Notes: generated from the sequence alone by a model not told the origin. A stretch of 64,000 nt of DNA from Modestobacter italicus (GCF_000306785.1 NC_017955.1:4960001-5024000); one strand, 5' to 3'; positions 36,190-45,301 are shown, counted from the first letter of the stretch. Made by a program: numbers and translations.

Positions 36190-37380
36190 GTGACGGGGCA
36201 CGACGACGGCGCGCCGGGTGCTGCCCGCCGTGGCGTCGGGCCCGCCCGGTCGGAGGAGGCGCTGCTCGGGCGGCTGCAGGCGCTGGCGGCCGAGCACGCC
36301 GCCACCCCGGACGAGGACTTCCGCACGGCCACCCGGGCCCGGCTGGTGGCGATGGCCGCCGTCCGCTCCCCCGCCGCAGCGCGCGCTCCCCGCCGGCGGA
36401 CCCGGCTGACGGCGGGCCTGGTCGCTGCGGCGCTGACCCTCGCCGCGCTCGGCGGGCTGCTCGCCTCCGCCCAGGGCGCCCGGCCGGGCGACCTGCTGTA
36501 CGGCGTGAAGCGCGGCGGCGAGCAGACCCGGCTCGCACTGGCCGGCGACGACCGCGGCCTGACCCTGCTCGGCTTCGCGACCACCCGGCTCGACGAGCTC
36601 GGCCAGCTCGTCGGGGTGCAGCCGCACGCCGCGCCCGTCGCCGGCGTCGTCCCCGCCGGGAGCCCGGTGCTGGCCGCCGGCCCGGACCTCGACCTGGTGG
36701 TGGACACCCTGCAGACGATGGACGCGCAGACCGCGGAGGGCACCGCCGCGCTGACGACGACGGCCGTGACGCACGCCGACACCGGCGCCCTCACCGTGCT
36801 CACCGGCTGGGCCGACGCCCAGCAGGCCGGCATCGACCGGCTGGCCCGGGCCGTTCCTCCCGGCGCCGAGGCCACCCTGACCGCCGCCCGCGACCTCGCC
36901 GTCCGGGTCGCCGCCCGCGGCGCCGACCTGGGCCGGGCGCTGGGCTGCCCCGTCGGCCCGTCGACCGGGGGCACCGACGAGCTCGGTCCCCGCCCCGCCC
37001 CCTGCCCCGCGGAGCCCGCGCCGCCGGCTGCTCCCCCGACGGCTGCCGGCACGACGGCACCGAGCACCACGGCCGCCGTGCCCGCGACGCCGAGCAGCGC
37101 GCCGACGAGCGCGGTTCCCGCGGTGCCGACGTCCGCCGCGCCCGCGCCGACCTCGCGCACGGGCCAGCCGCTGCCGAGCCTCCCAGTGCCCAGCCGGCCC
37201 GCGCCGAGCCTCCCCGCGCCGAGCCTCCCGGTGCCCACCCTGCCCGTGCCCAGCCTCCCGCTGCCGTCGCTGCCCGGCGGACCGGCACCGTCCGCGCCGC
37301 CCGGCCCGGTGGTCTCCGTGCCGCCGGTGGTGCCGGGGGTGTCGGTCTGCCTGCCCCCGCTGATCACCGTGGGCTGCTGA
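36190..37380 (+). CDS. DUF5667-type membrane protein, probable anti-sigma factor (RsbN-like)
   Basis: The 396-residue protein has a cytoplasmic N-terminal part of about 70 residues ([31 protein letters not shown]) that could bind the sigma factor, one transmembrane helix at about 73-95, and a DUF5667-like extracytoplasmic domain ([22 protein letters not shown]). The last 120 residues are a Pro/Ser/Thr/Ala-rich tail with repeated PSLP and VPSLP units. GTG 36190 has GGAGGG upstream. It lies 127 bp after the BldN-like gene. In Streptomyces, RsbN at this position is the BldN anti-sigma factor; that role here is inferred from position, topology and promoter. Confidence 0.7.
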   Translation: MTGHDDGAPGAARRGVGPARSEEALLGRLQALAAEHAATPDEDFRTATRARLVAMAAVRSPAAARAPRRRTRLTAGLVAAALTLAALGGLLASAQGARPGDLLYGVKRGGEQTRLALAGDDRGLTLLGFATTRLDELGQLVGVQPHAAPVAGVVPAGSPVLAAGPDLDLVVDTLQTMDAQTAEGTAALTTTAVTHADTGALTVLTGWADAQQAGIDRLARAVPPGAEATLTAARDLAVRVAARGADLGRALGCPVGPSTGGTDELGPRPAPCPAEPAPPAAPPTAAGTTAPSTTAAVPATPSSAPTSAVPAVPTSAAPAPTSRTGQPLPSLPVPSRPAPSLPAPSLPVPTLPVPSLPLPSLPGGPAPSAPPGPVVSVPPVVPGVSVCLPPLITVGC

Positions 37381-37453
37381 CCGGCTCCGGAGCGGTCAGC
37401 CCACGACGCTAGGGTCGCGGTCGACGGTGGGTCGACGCCGGGAGGTGGTGCGC

Positions 37454-38368
37454 GTGGTCCGAGTGCCCTTCCGCGGCCGTGCCGCGCGCATGCCGGCGGA
37501 GGTCGACGACCACGAGACCCGCGCGCTCGTCGCGGGTGAGGCGTCCGCCGCCGCAGCCGAGACCGACGTCCCCGAGGCCCCCGCGCCCGACCGCACCGCC
37601 GCCGCGTTCTTCGACGTCGACAACACGATGATGATGGGCGCCTCGATCTTCTGGTTCGCCCGTGGCCTGGCCGCCCGCAAGTACTTCACCGGTCGCGACG
37701 TCGCCTCGTTCGTCTGGCAGCAGTTCAAGTTCCGGGTCGCCGGCACCGAGGGCGCGGTCGACATGCACACGGTGCGGGACAACGCGCTCGCCTTCGTCGC
37801 CGGCCGCCCGGTCGAGGAGATCGTGCAGGCCAGCGAGGAGATCTACGGCGAGCTGATGGCCGACCGGATCTGGTCGGGCACCCGGCTGCTGGCCCAGCAG
37901 CACCTCGACGCGGGCCAGCGGGTCTGGCTGGTCACCGCCACTCCCGTGGAGCTGGCCTCGATCATCGCCCACCGGCTGGGGCTCACCGGCGCGCTGGGCA
38001 CGGTCGCCGAGGTCGTCGACGGGAAGTTCACCGGGCGACTGGTCGGCGAGATGATGCACGGCGAGGCGAAGGCCCAGGCGGTGCGGGCGCTGGCCGAGCG
38101 CGAGGGCCTGGACCTGTCGCGGTGCACCGCCTACAGCGACTCCACCAACGACATGCCGATGCTCAGCCTGGTCGGCACGGCGGTCGCGGTGAACCCCGAC
38201 TCGGAGCTCAAGGCGGTGGCCCGCTCCCGCGGCTGGGCGGTCAAGGACTTCCGCACCGGCCGCAAGGCCGCCAAGATCGGCGTCCCGACGGTGGGCGCAG
38301 CCGCCCTGTCCGGCGGCGTCGTCGGCGGCCTGGTGGCCCTCCGCCGCCGCAACCGCTGGCCCTTCTGA
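37454..38368 (+). CDS. HAD-IB family hydrolase (SerB/CicA-like)
   Basis: The 304-residue protein is a haloacid-dehalogenase-type phosphatase. Motif I is [13 protein letters not shown], motif II is [12 protein letters not shown], and motif III/IV is [16 protein letters not shown]. The final 30 residues contain a hydrophobic segment ([17 protein letters not shown]) ending in basic residues, so it may be membrane-associated. Substrate is unknown; related proteins act on lysophospholipids or phosphoserine. GTG 37454 has GGAGG eight bases upstream, and TAGGGT at 37410-37415 is a likely -10. The gene is conserved next to bldN in Streptomyces. Confidence 0.88.
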   Translation: MVRVPFRGRAARMPAEVDDHETRALVAGEASAAAAETDVPEAPAPDRTAAAFFDVDNTMMMGASIFWFARGLAARKYFTGRDVASFVWQQFKFRVAGTEGAVDMHTVRDNALAFVAGRPVEEIVQASEEIYGELMADRIWSGTRLLAQQHLDAGQRVWLVTATPVELASIIAHRLGLTGALGTVAEVVDGKFTGRLVGEMMHGEAKAQAVRALAEREGLDLSRCTAYSDSTNDMPMLSLVGTAVAVNPDSELKAVARSRGWAVKDFRTGRKAAKIGVPTVGAAALSGGVVGGLVALRRRNRWPF

Positions 38369-38441
38369 TCGTGACCCTTCGGGCCACACCGAGGCCAGGA
38401 GCCGTGCCCCTGCTGCGCTGAGCCGTTGAGCTCGTTCCTCG

Positions 38442-38460
38442 GGGAGGCCTCCGGCCTCCC
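38442..38460. terminator. Hairpin between convergent HAD and acyltransferase genes
   Basis: GGGAGGCC and GGCCTCCC form a perfect eight-base stem with a three-base loop. It lies in the 158-bp gap between two convergent genes and can act in both directions. There is no T-tract. Nothing else is seen in the gap. Confidence 0.5.
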
Positions 38461-38526
38461 GTCGTCACGAGTCACTGTGGCGGGTCCACCAGCTCACCCA
38501 GCTCGCTGTGCGTGCGTCGCCTGCGC

Positions 38527-39435
38527 TCAGCTGAAGACTGACCGGCGCTGCAGGAGGAGGCGGTAGAGCGAGTGCTGGATGGTCTCGCGGACCTGGTCGG
38601 TCAGGTTGAACACGACCATCGGGTCGTCGGCGGCGGCCGGTCCGTAGGACGCGGTCTCGATCGGTTCGCCGAAGGCGATGAACCACTTCGAGGGCAACGG
38701 CACCAGCCCGGCCGGCCCGAGGAGCGGGAACGTCGGCGTGATCGGGAAGTACGGCAGGCCCAGCAGCCGCGCGGCGGTGCGGGCGTTGCCGATCATCGGG
38801 TAGATCTCCTCGGCGCCCACGATCGCGCACGGCACGATCGGCGCCCCGGTGCGCAGCGCCGCGCTCACGAAGCCGCCGCGGCCGAAGCGCTGCAGCGTGT
38901 ACCGCTCGCTGAACGGCTTGCCCACGCCCTTGAAGCCCTCGGGGAACACCCCGACCAGCTCACCCTCGGACAGCAGCCGCTCGGCGTCCTCGTTGCAGGC
39001 CAGCGTGGTGCCCAGCTTGCGCGCCAGCGCCCCGACGAAGGGCACCTGGAAGACCAGGTCGGCACCGAGCAGCCGCAGCCGGCGCGACGCCGGGTGGTCG
39101 TCGTGCAGCGCGACGGTGGCCATCAGCGCGTCGACCGGGATCGTGCCGGAGTGGTTGGCCACGACCAGCGCACCGCCGGTGTCCGGCACGTTCTCCAGCC
39201 CCTGGGTCTCCACCCGGAACCAGCGCTCGAACCACGGCCGCAGCATCGGCAGCAGCACGTGGTCGGTCAGGTCGGGGTCGAAGCCGAACTCGTCGGTGTC
39301 GTACTCCCCGGTGACCCGGCGGCGGAGGAACTCCAGCCCACCGGCCAGCTGGTCCTCCCAGGACGGGGCGGCCGGCGGCGGCTGCGGCGGCGGGTCGTCG
39401 TCCGGACGCAGGGGGATCACCCGTGCCTCAGGCAT
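38527..39435 (-). CDS. 1-Acylglycerol-3-phosphate O-acyltransferase family protein
   Basis: This PlsC-family acyltransferase is 302 residues long. The HX4D catalytic motif is NHSGTIPVD near residues 94-102, followed by LGTTLACNEDAERLL and the FPEGFKG substrate motif near 165. It lacks clear transmembrane helices and probably associates peripherally with the membrane. By position it matches Rv0502 next to galE2 in Mycobacterium tuberculosis. The acyl acceptor is not known. Its start overlaps the end of the epimerase gene by eight bases. Confidence 0.87.
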   Translation of the reverse strand: MPEARVIPLRPDDDPPPQPPPAAPSWEDQLAGGLEFLRRRVTGEYDTDEFGFDPDLTDHVLLPMLRPWFERWFRVETQGLENVPDTGGALVVANHSGTIPVDALMATVALHDDHPASRRLRLLGADLVFQVPFVGALARKLGTTLACNEDAERLLSEGELVGVFPEGFKGVGKPFSERYTLQRFGRGGFVSAALRTGAPIVPCAIVGAEEIYPMIGNARTAARLLGLPYFPITPTFPLLGPAGLVPLPSKWFIAFGEPIETASYGPAAADDPMVVFNLTDQVRETIQHSLYRLLLQRRSVFS

Positions 39436-40558
39436 CGCGCACCGCCCGCAGTCCGGGCACCGGGGGTGCGGGGCGGCGCCTGCCCCCGACCACGGCGTGC
39501 ACGGCGCTCACCCCGCCCGCCACCGCGCCGACCACCGAGCGGGCCGCTCCAGTCACGTCGCCGACGAGCTCGGGCCGGACGACGGGGGCCACCGTGTCGG
39601 CGTAGTCGGCGAGGGCCTCGGCGGTGGTGTAGCGGGGGGTGTAGCCGAACTCCTCGCGGAGCACGCGGGTGTCGACCACCCGGCCGAAGTTGAGCAGCCG
39701 CATCTGCTCCGGGGACCACTCGGCCGCCCCGTCGACCAGCCGCGCCCGCCGGGCCAGCTTCCGGACGGTGCCCATCGCGGACTGCGGCACCGGCAGCGCG
39801 ACACGGCCCAGCCGGCGGATCGCCTGGGACAGCAGCACCGTGCCGGACGCGCCGACGTTGACCGTGCCGACGAAGTCGCCCACGGTCGCCTGGCGGAGCA
39901 CCGCGACGGCGTCGTCCTCGTGCAGCAGCTGCACCCGGGCGTCGTAACCGAGCGCGGTCGGCACCACCGGCATCCGGAGGAACCCCGACAGCAGCGAGTC
40001 GATCCGGGGGCCGATCAGGTTGGTGAAGCGCAGCACCGCGACGCCCACGTCGGGGCGGCGGCGCGCGAACGAGCGGACGTAGCCCTCGATGTCGAGGCTG
40101 TCCTTGGCGAACCCGCCCGCCGGCACCCGGCGAGCCTGCATGGCCTCGGTGAAGACGGCGGGGTCGCGGGGGCTTGCGCCGTAGACCGCGCTGGTCGACT
40201 TGAGCACCAGCCGGCGGACGGCGGGGGCGCGCTGACACGCGGCGAGCAGCTGCATGGTGCCGATGACGTTGAGCTCCTTCATCGACGCCCTGCCGCCGGC
40301 CGCTGCCGGCGTCGTGCTGATGTTCATGTGCACCACGGTGTCCACCGACGCCGACTCGATGACCTTGGCGATCAGCGGGCTGCGGATGTCGGCGCGGACG
40401 AACTCGGTGCGCCCCAGGCGCCGGAGCACCTCGGGGGCCGGGGGGACGGTGTCCACCCCGATGACCCGGTCGATCGACGGGTCAGCGGCGAGCTCGGCCG
40501 CCAACGCGCCGCCCAGCCACCGGCTCACACCGGTGACGAGGACGACCGCGGGCGGCAC
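39428..40558 (-). CDS. NAD-dependent epimerase/dehydratase family protein (GalE2-like)
   Basis: The 376-residue protein is an extended short-chain dehydrogenase. The N-terminal Rossmann site is VVLVTGVSRWLGGALA. VVHMNISTTP, KSTSAVYGASP (Ser/Tyr region) and LRFTNLIGP follow. The C-terminal 60 residues are Ala/Val-rich and hydrophobic (GAVAGGVSAVHAVVGG). The canonical YxxxK is not clear, so catalytic competence is uncertain. Gene order (proC, HTH, bS22, this gene, acyltransferase) matches the galE2 locus of mycobacteria. GTG 40558 lies ten bases after the small ribosomal protein gene. Confidence 0.82.
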   Translation of the reverse strand: MPPAVVLVTGVSRWLGGALAAELAADPSIDRVIGVDTVPPAPEVLRRLGRTEFVRADIRSPLIAKVIESASVDTVVHMNISTTPAAAGGRASMKELNVIGTMQLLAACQRAPAVRRLVLKSTSAVYGASPRDPAVFTEAMQARRVPAGGFAKDSLDIEGYVRSFARRRPDVGVAVLRFTNLIGPRIDSLLSGFLRMPVVPTALGYDARVQLLHEDDAVAVLRQATVGDFVGTVNVGASGTVLLSQAIRRLGRVALPVPQSAMGTVRKLARRARLVDGAAEWSPEQMRLLNFGRVVDTRVLREEFGYTPRYTTAEALADYADTVAPVVRPELVGDVTGAARSVVGAVAGGVSAVHAVVGGRRRPAPPVPGLRAVRDA

Positions 40559-40568
40559 GAGCGTCAGC

Positions 40569-40667
40569 TCACTTCTTGTTGCGCCGCTGGACGCGGGTCT
40601 TCTTGAGGAGCTTGCGGTGCTTCTTCTTCGCCATCCGCTTGCGGCGCTTCTTGATGACCGAACCCAT
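40569..40667 (-). CDS. Ribosomal protein bS22-type (AURKAIP1/COX24 domain), 32 residues
   Basis: The tiny basic protein reads [20 protein letters not shown] and continues to the end RVQRRNKK, with about 20 of 32 residues Lys or Arg. It matches the actinobacterial small protein next to galE2 (Rv0500B in Mycobacterium tuberculosis), found in mycobacterial ribosome structures as bS22. It binds 16S rRNA near the decoding region. It is co-directional with the epimerase gene ten bases downstream. A TAGTCT -10 element lies about 130 bases upstream at 40797-40802. Confidence 0.92.
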   Translation of the reverse strand: MGSVIKKRRKRMAKKKHRKLLKKTRVQRRNKK

Positions 40668-40844
40668 TGTCCTGCTCCCGACGTCGTTGTCCGCGCGGCG
40701 CCGGGGGCTGCGACCGGATCGGTCACGCCGGCACCGTGCGGGTGATCAGCTCGTGCGCGGCCCGCCCCACGAGGAGGCGGCACCGCTCAGCGCCTGAGAC
40801 TACCTGGGAGACGAGGTGTGGGGACGGCCCCCTCGCCACCTGCT

Positions 40845-40912
40845 GGAACGGCCGCCCTGCAGGGTCCCACCCTGAGCCTGCGAAGGGTGGGGGGCAGGGT
40901 GGTCCTTCCTCA
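40845..40912 (-). repeat. Dispersed covarying hairpin element B, copy 2 (3' end of HTH gene)
   Basis: The element begins in the stop codon of the upstream HTH gene (TGAGGAAGGACC). Arms GGACCACCCTGC and GCAGGGCGGCCGTTCC pair with one mismatch. The loop contains TTCGCAGGCTC. An additional arm-like remnant, GGGACGGCCCCCTC, sits just beyond it at 40822-40835, perhaps a decayed neighbouring copy. Confidence 0.7.
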
Positions 40913-41263
40913 GGCGATGTCGGTGTAGGCCTCACGCAGGTAGTCGTGCACGGCGCGCTCCGGCACGCGGAACGAGCGGCCGACGCGGACGGCGGAGAGC
41001 TCGCCGCCGTGGACGAGGCGGTAGACGGTCATCTTCGAGACCCGCATGATCGCGGCGACCTCGGCGACGGTCAGGAAGGCGACGGCGGCGCGGGGCGCGG
41101 GCACCTGGGCCGGGCGGCCGACGGGCACGGAGGCCGGGTGGGCGGCGGGCACCGGACGCGACAGCGAGGCGGCCGAGATGGGCCGGCCCATCTGGCGCGG
41201 AGCGGGGACACCCGGGCGGGTGGTCTGGATGGTGGCGCGCTGGGGCATGGTCACGTCGTTCAT
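40910..41263 (-). CDS. Excisionase-like helix-turn-helix regulator (Rv0500A-type)
   Basis: The 117-residue protein has a disordered N-terminal half rich in Pro, Ala and Arg. The MerR/excisionase-type HTH covers about 62-115: FLTVAEVAAIMRVSKMTVYRL, then VGRSFRVPERAVHDYLREAY. It lies between proC and the bS22 gene, as Rv0500A does in mycobacteria, where the protein is a transcription factor. Starts at ATG 41263, GTG 41254 and ATG 41248 are all possible; only the disordered end differs. TATGGT at 41334-41339 (minus) is a likely -10. Confidence 0.85.
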   Translation of the reverse strand: MNDVTMPQRATIQTTRPGVPAPRQMGRPISAASLSRPVPAAHPASVPVGRPAQVPAPRAAVAFLTVAEVAAIMRVSKMTVYRLVHGGELSAVRVGRSFRVPERAVHDYLREAYTDIA

Positions 41264-41579
41264 CTCCGGTCTCAGCACAACCCGCGGCCACCGGCTTCCC
41301 CACCGGCGGGCGTGTCACGTTCGTGCTGGAAGAGACCATATGGGGACCGGAGTGACGGAAGCGATGGGTGAAACGGACAGGCGGACCGGTCCGTCCTGGG
41401 CACAAGTGGACAGAGACAACGCGTGACACTCCAGTCACGGCGTGTTGTCCCCAAGTCGACTCGTCCCGACGGGTCGCTGTCCACAGAAATCTGTGGACAA
41501 CTACACACGTGTGATTCGCCTGGTGCGACCTGGGACACACGGTGCGCGCGTGCCCCGTGCCCGACGTGCGGGCACCCGG
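41264..41579. promoter_or_regulatory. Upstream region of HTH gene with DnaA-box-like cluster
   Basis: This gap holds no gene. It contains a perfect palindrome TGTCCACAG-AAAT-CTGTGGACA at 41478-41499. Its right half is the actinobacterial DnaA box TTGTCCACA in reverse (41492-41500); the left half is CTGTCCACA. Similar nonamers occur at 41405-41413 (CTGTCCACT reversed) and 41445-41453 (TTGTCCCCA). Other inverted repeats are GTGAC-N6-GTCAC (41423-41438) and CGGACCGGTCCG (41382-41393). TATGGT near 41334-41339 could be the -10 for the HTH gene. Confidence 0.55.
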
Positions 41580-42401
41580 TCAGTCCGCGGCACGTCCCAG
41601 GGCGACCGACCGGTCGTGCGCTGCCTCGATCGCCGCGATCAGCGCCGCGCGCACGCCGTGCCGCTCGAGCTCGCGGATCGCGGCGATCGTCGTCCCGCCG
41701 GGGCTGGTGACGGCCTCGCGCAGCTGCACCGGGTGCTCCCCGGACTCCCGGAGCATCACCGCGGACCCGTAGGCGGTCTGCACGATCAGGTCGGCGGCCA
41801 CCGCACGCGGCAGGCCGAGCAGGATGCCGGCGTCGATCATCGCCTCGACGAGGAAGAAGAAGTAGGCCGGACCGCTGCCCGACAGCGCCGTGACCGCGTC
41901 CTGCTGCCCCTCCGGGACGCGGCGCACCTGCCCCACGGGTGACAGCAGCGCCTCGGCCTCGTCCAGGTGCTCCTCGCGGGCGTGCGCGCCGGCCGAGATC
42001 ACGCTCATCCCGGCGTCGACCAGCGCGGGGGTGTTGGGCATGACCCGCACCACCGGCGTCCCGGCCGGCAGGGCCGCCTCGATCCGGCTGGTGGGCACGC
42101 CGGCGGCCACCGACACCACCAGGTGCTCGGCGGTCACGTGCGGGGCCAGCAGGGCGAGCAGGCCGTCGATGTCCTGCGGCTTGACCGCCAGCAGCAGCAC
42201 CCGGGACCGCGCGGCCGCCTCGGCCAGGTCCACCGCGGCGGTGCCGTGCCGGGCGGCCAGCTCCGCCGCCCGCTGCGGGCTGCGCTCGACGACGACGACG
42301 CCGTCCCCGCTGCCCGCCTGGCGGACCAGGCCGGCGAGCAGCGCCTCGCCGATCTTGCCGCCGCCGATGATGGCCAGGCCCGTCCGCCCCGCGGTGATCA
42401 T
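41580..42401 (-). CDS. proC: Pyrroline-5-carboxylate reductase
   Basis: This enzyme performs the NAD(P)H-dependent last step of proline synthesis. The 273-residue protein has the Rossmann motif LAIIGGGKIGEALLAGL, VKPQDIDGLL, VRVMPNTPALVDAGMS, the signature VTALSGSGPAYFFFLVEAM, and VTSPGGTTIAAIRELE. The ATG at 42401 is seven bases from TACCGT (42409-42414), suggesting a leaderless message. Confidence 0.95.
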   Translation of the reverse strand: MITAGRTGLAIIGGGKIGEALLAGLVRQAGSGDGVVVVERSPQRAAELAARHGTAAVDLAEAAARSRVLLLAVKPQDIDGLLALLAPHVTAEHLVVSVAAGVPTSRIEAALPAGTPVVRVMPNTPALVDAGMSVISAGAHAREEHLDEAEALLSPVGQVRRVPEGQQDAVTALSGSGPAYFFFLVEAMIDAGILLGLPRAVAADLIVQTAYGSAVMLRESGEHPVQLREAVTSPGGTTIAAIRELERHGVRAALIAAIEAAHDRSVALGRAAD

Positions 42402-42454
42402 GCCCGCGACGGTAGTGCCCCGGCCGGTGCGGCGGTGCGCCGGCCGGACCGCGC

Positions 42455-43429
42455 TCAGCCGGCGAGCAGGCCGGCGGCGGGGGCGATGACGAGCACGGTG
42501 CCGGCGAGCAGCAGCACGGCCAGCAACCGCACCCCCAGCGCTCCCTGACCCCGCTTCTGGCGCCAGGCGGCCACCCCGGCGACCAGCGCGGTCACCGTGA
42601 GCGGGGCCGCGGCGAGCGCCACGTAGGGCATCAGCTCCCACAGGACGGTGAAGGCGAAGTACAGGCCGATGCCGACGGCGAGGGCGACGACGAGCTCCCC
42701 GGCGAAGCGGAGCCAGGCGAGGGCGCTCTCCTTGGCGGTGAGCGGCTCCTCCTCGACCACGGCGGGCTCGCCCGCCGAGCGCTGCACCGGGATCGGGCCG
42801 GTGACCGGGTGGGCCTCCGCCCGCCGGTGGGTCGTCGTGCCGGTGGCCGGGATGGCCGACGTCGACGGCCCGGTGCCGAACAGGCCGGTGGACGCCGAGG
42901 TCGCCGGGCCGGCCACCGCATCGCTCTTCCGGCGGCCGGTCTGCACGCCCGGGGTCCCGGCGCTGCGGCCGGTCCCGGGCCCGGTCGTCACCGCCCGGTC
43001 GGCCGGCGAGGCGGTGCGGACCGGCGCGGCCTCGCGGGCGGCCACCGGGCCGGCCAGGCCGGCCGCCGGGCGGGGACCGGCGGTGCCGGACTGGTCGGGC
43101 CACGTCGTCGCCGGGGTGCGACCGGCGGACGACGCCCCCGCCGGGGCGCGACCGGTGGACGACGCCCCCGCCGGGGAGCGGACGGCGGCGGGGGCCGGAC
43201 CGGGCGTGCGCGGCGGGGTCGTGGCGCGGGCCGCGGCGGCCGGGCGGCCGGGGGCCTGGGGGCGGGGGGCCGGCTCGACGCGCGGCGCGCGGCCGGTGAC
43301 CTCCGGGTCGTCGGAGGTGCGGCGTCGACGGCCCGGGCGGGTGCCCAGCTCGGTCTCCAGCCCGTGCTCGCGCAGGATCTCGGCGAGCGAGCGGACGCTG
43401 TACTCCCCCGAGTTCGGCGGCTCCGACAT
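42455..43429 (-). CDS. Conserved membrane protein with disordered N-terminal region (Rv0497-like)
   Basis: The 324-residue protein starts with a short conserved helix (YSVRSLAEILREHGLETELG), then about 170 residues of Pro/Ala/Gly/Thr-rich disordered sequence, including a duplicated PAGASSTGR/PAGASSAGR unit (43127-43180). It ends with three hydrophobic helices (about 240-260, 262-285 and 300-320). Its place between proC and the Ppx gene matches Rv0497. Function is unknown. ATG 43429 overlaps the ppx stop; GTG 43432 is also possible, and GGAGGGA lies just upstream. Confidence 0.7.
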   Translation of the reverse strand: MSEPPNSGEYSVRSLAEILREHGLETELGTRPGRRRRTSDDPEVTGRAPRVEPAPRPQAPGRPAAAARATTPPRTPGPAPAAVRSPAGASSTGRAPAGASSAGRTPATTWPDQSGTAGPRPAAGLAGPVAAREAAPVRTASPADRAVTTGPGTGRSAGTPGVQTGRRKSDAVAGPATSASTGLFGTGPSTSAIPATGTTTHRRAEAHPVTGPIPVQRSAGEPAVVEEEPLTAKESALAWLRFAGELVVALAVGIGLYFAFTVLWELMPYVALAAAPLTVTALVAGVAAWRQKRGQGALGVRLLAVLLLAGTVLVIAPAAGLLAG

Positions 43430-44373
43430 CACGCTCCCTCCAGCTGGTCCAGGCGGCGCAGGATGATCCCCTCCCGCAGCGCCCAGGGGCAGATCCGGAC
43501 GAACGGTACGTCCACGGCACGCATCGCGGCCCGCGCCACGACGGCGCCGGCCGGGACCTGGTGCGCGCGTTGCGCCGACACGCCCTCCAGCTCGGCCAGC
43601 GCCGCGGACTCGATCCGGGAGACGAAGCCGATCACCTGGGTCAGCCCGGTGGCGGTCAGCTCCCGCGGGACGGTCAGCCCGGCGGCGTAGGGCGCGGCGC
43701 CGGCCAGCCGGGCGAGCGTCCGGAAGGTCTTCGACGTCGCGACCGCGAACTCCGGTTCACCCGCGCCGAGGAGCTCCTTGCCGGCGGGTGCGAGCACCTC
43801 TTCGGCGTACTCGTCCAGCCGGGCCAGCGCCCTGAGGTCCGGCCGGCCCCCGGTCTCGGCTGCCGGGAGGAACTGCCGGGTCATCCGCCCGGCCCCCAGC
43901 GGCACCGACAGCGCCACCTCGGGGTCCTCGTCGACCCCCGCGGCCAGCTCCAGCGAGCCGCCGCCGATGTCCATGACCAGCACCCGCCCGGCGCTCCAGC
44001 CGAACCAGCGGCGCACCGCCAGGAAGGTCAGCCGCGCCTCGTCCTCGCCGGTGACCACCTGCAGCTCGACCCCGGTCTGCTCGCGGACCCGGCGGAGCAC
44101 CGCCGCCCCGTTGTCGGCCTCGCGGATGGCCGAGGTGACGAAGGCCAGCAGCTCGTCGCACCGCCGGTCGGCGGCCTGCCGCTTGGCCTGCTGCACCGCG
44201 TTGAGCAGCGCCTTCTCCCCCGCCTTCGACAGCTTGCCGTCCTTGCCGACGTGCTCGGCGAGCTTCAGCACCCAGCGGTCGTCGTGCATCGGGGTCGGGT
44301 GCGCGCCGCGGTGCGCGTCGACCACCACCAGGTGCACCGTGTTCGAGCCGACGTCCAGCACCCCGAGTCGCAT
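43429..44373 (-). CDS. Exopolyphosphatase / guanosine pentaphosphatase family protein (Ppx/GppA)
   Basis: This ASKHA-fold phosphatase hydrolyses polyphosphate or pppGpp. The 314-residue protein shows [17 protein letters not shown] (phosphate 1), [30 protein letters not shown] and [12 protein letters not shown] (phosphate 2). It is of the short actinobacterial type without the C-terminal HD extension, like Rv0496. The ATG at 44373 is preferred; the frame opens at 44412. It is divergent from the Cys-rich gene, and its stop overlaps the next gene's start. Confidence 0.9.
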   Translation of the reverse strand: MRLGVLDVGSNTVHLVVVDAHRGAHPTPMHDDRWVLKLAEHVGKDGKLSKAGEKALLNAVQQAKRQAADRRCDELLAFVTSAIREADNGAAVLRRVREQTGVELQVVTGEDEARLTFLAVRRWFGWSAGRVLVMDIGGGSLELAAGVDEDPEVALSVPLGAGRMTRQFLPAAETGGRPDLRALARLDEYAEEVLAPAGKELLGAGEPEFAVATSKTFRTLARLAGAAPYAAGLTVPRELTATGLTQVIGFVSRIESAALAELEGVSAQRAHQVPAGAVVARAAMRAVDVPFVRICPWALREGIILRRLDQLEGA

Positions 44374-44461
44374 GACGGAGAGTCTGCCGTCTGACGGCGC
44401 AGCGTGTCGCAACCCCCACGCTGGGTCCGTGCTGCGCCGGCGCTGCGCCTACTCTCCCCGG

Positions 44462-45301
44462 GTGGAACCGAGCACCCCAGTCGGCCCCCTGCCCGAGGTC
44501 GCGCTGGACTTCGCGCGCGAGTGGATCGAGTTCACCGACCCGGCCGACCCCGACCACCGGGTGCGGGCCGACCTCACCTGGCTGACGAGCGCGTGGACGT
44601 GCGTCTTCGGCCGGGGCTGCGCCGGCGTCGTCGAGGGGCGGGCCGAGGACGGCTGCTGCAACCACGGCGCCTTCTTCACCGACACCGACGACCTCGACCG
44701 GGTCGAGGCGGCCGTCGCCGAGCTGACCCCGCTGGACTGGCAGCGGCACCCCGGCACCGCGGTCCGCCGCGCCGACTGGACCGAGGCCGACACCCTGGCC
44801 GAACCGGCCGACGGCGAGGTCGCCGAGGAGGCGCTGCGCACCCGGGTGGTCGACGGGGCGTGCCTGTTCCTCAACCGGCCCGAACACCCCGGCGGCGCCG
44901 GCTGCGCGCTGCACGCGATGGCGCTGCGGCAGGGCCGGCACCCGCTGGAGACCAAGCCCGACGTCTGCTGGCAGCTCCCGGTGCGCCGCGAGCAGGAGTG
45001 GGTCGACCGACCCGACGACACCCGGGTGCTGGTCTCCAGCATCGGCGAGTTCGACCGCCGCGGCTGGGGCCCGGGCGGGCACGACCTGCACTGGTGGTGC
45101 ACCGGCTCGCCGGCCGCGCACGTCGCCAGCGAGCCCCTCGTGGTCACCTACGGCCCGGAGCTGACCGCCCTGCTGGGCACGGCGGCCTACGCCGAGCTAC
45201 GCCGGCTGACCGAGGCCCGCCTCGACGCCGGCCTCGTCGCCCCGCACCCCGCCAGCCCCCGGCCAGTGCCGGTGGAGCTGCACCGGCGCCGTCCCGGCTG
45301 A
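44462..45301 (+). CDS. Cys-rich conserved hypothetical protein (Rv0495c-like)
   Basis: The 279-residue protein has many conserved Cys and His: [44 protein letters not shown] and DVCWQLP. The pattern suggests a metal or Fe-S site of the UPF0153/DUF3109 kind. Function is unknown. It is the neighbour of the Ppx gene, as Rv0495c is of Rv0496. TACTCT at 44450-44455 stands six bases before the GTG, so the message is probably leaderless. Its last 105 bases overlap the 3' end of the AraC-type gene on the other strand. Confidence 0.8.
   Translation: MEPSTPVGPLPEVALDFAREWIEFTDPADPDHRVRADLTWLTSAWTCVFGRGCAGVVEGRAEDGCCNHGAFFTDTDDLDRVEAAVAELTPLDWQRHPGTAVRRADWTEADTLAEPADGEVAEEALRTRVVDGACLFLNRPEHPGGAGCALHAMALRQGRHPLETKPDVCWQLPVRREQEWVDRPDDTRVLVSSIGEFDRRGWGPGGHDLHWWCTGSPAAHVASEPLVVTYGPELTALLGTAAYAELRRLTEARLDAGLVAPHPASPRPVPVELHRRRPG

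Noticed and set aside
36970-37300. Repetitive C-rich stretch considered as a CRISPR or structural repeat
   Set aside because: The units are irregular Pro-Ser-Leu codons at the end of the DUF5667 protein; no fixed repeat/spacer pattern exists.
43127-43180. Short tandem repeat (two 27-base units) that resembles a minisatellite
   Set aside because: It encodes a duplicated PAGASS unit inside the disordered part of a membrane protein; only two copies are present.
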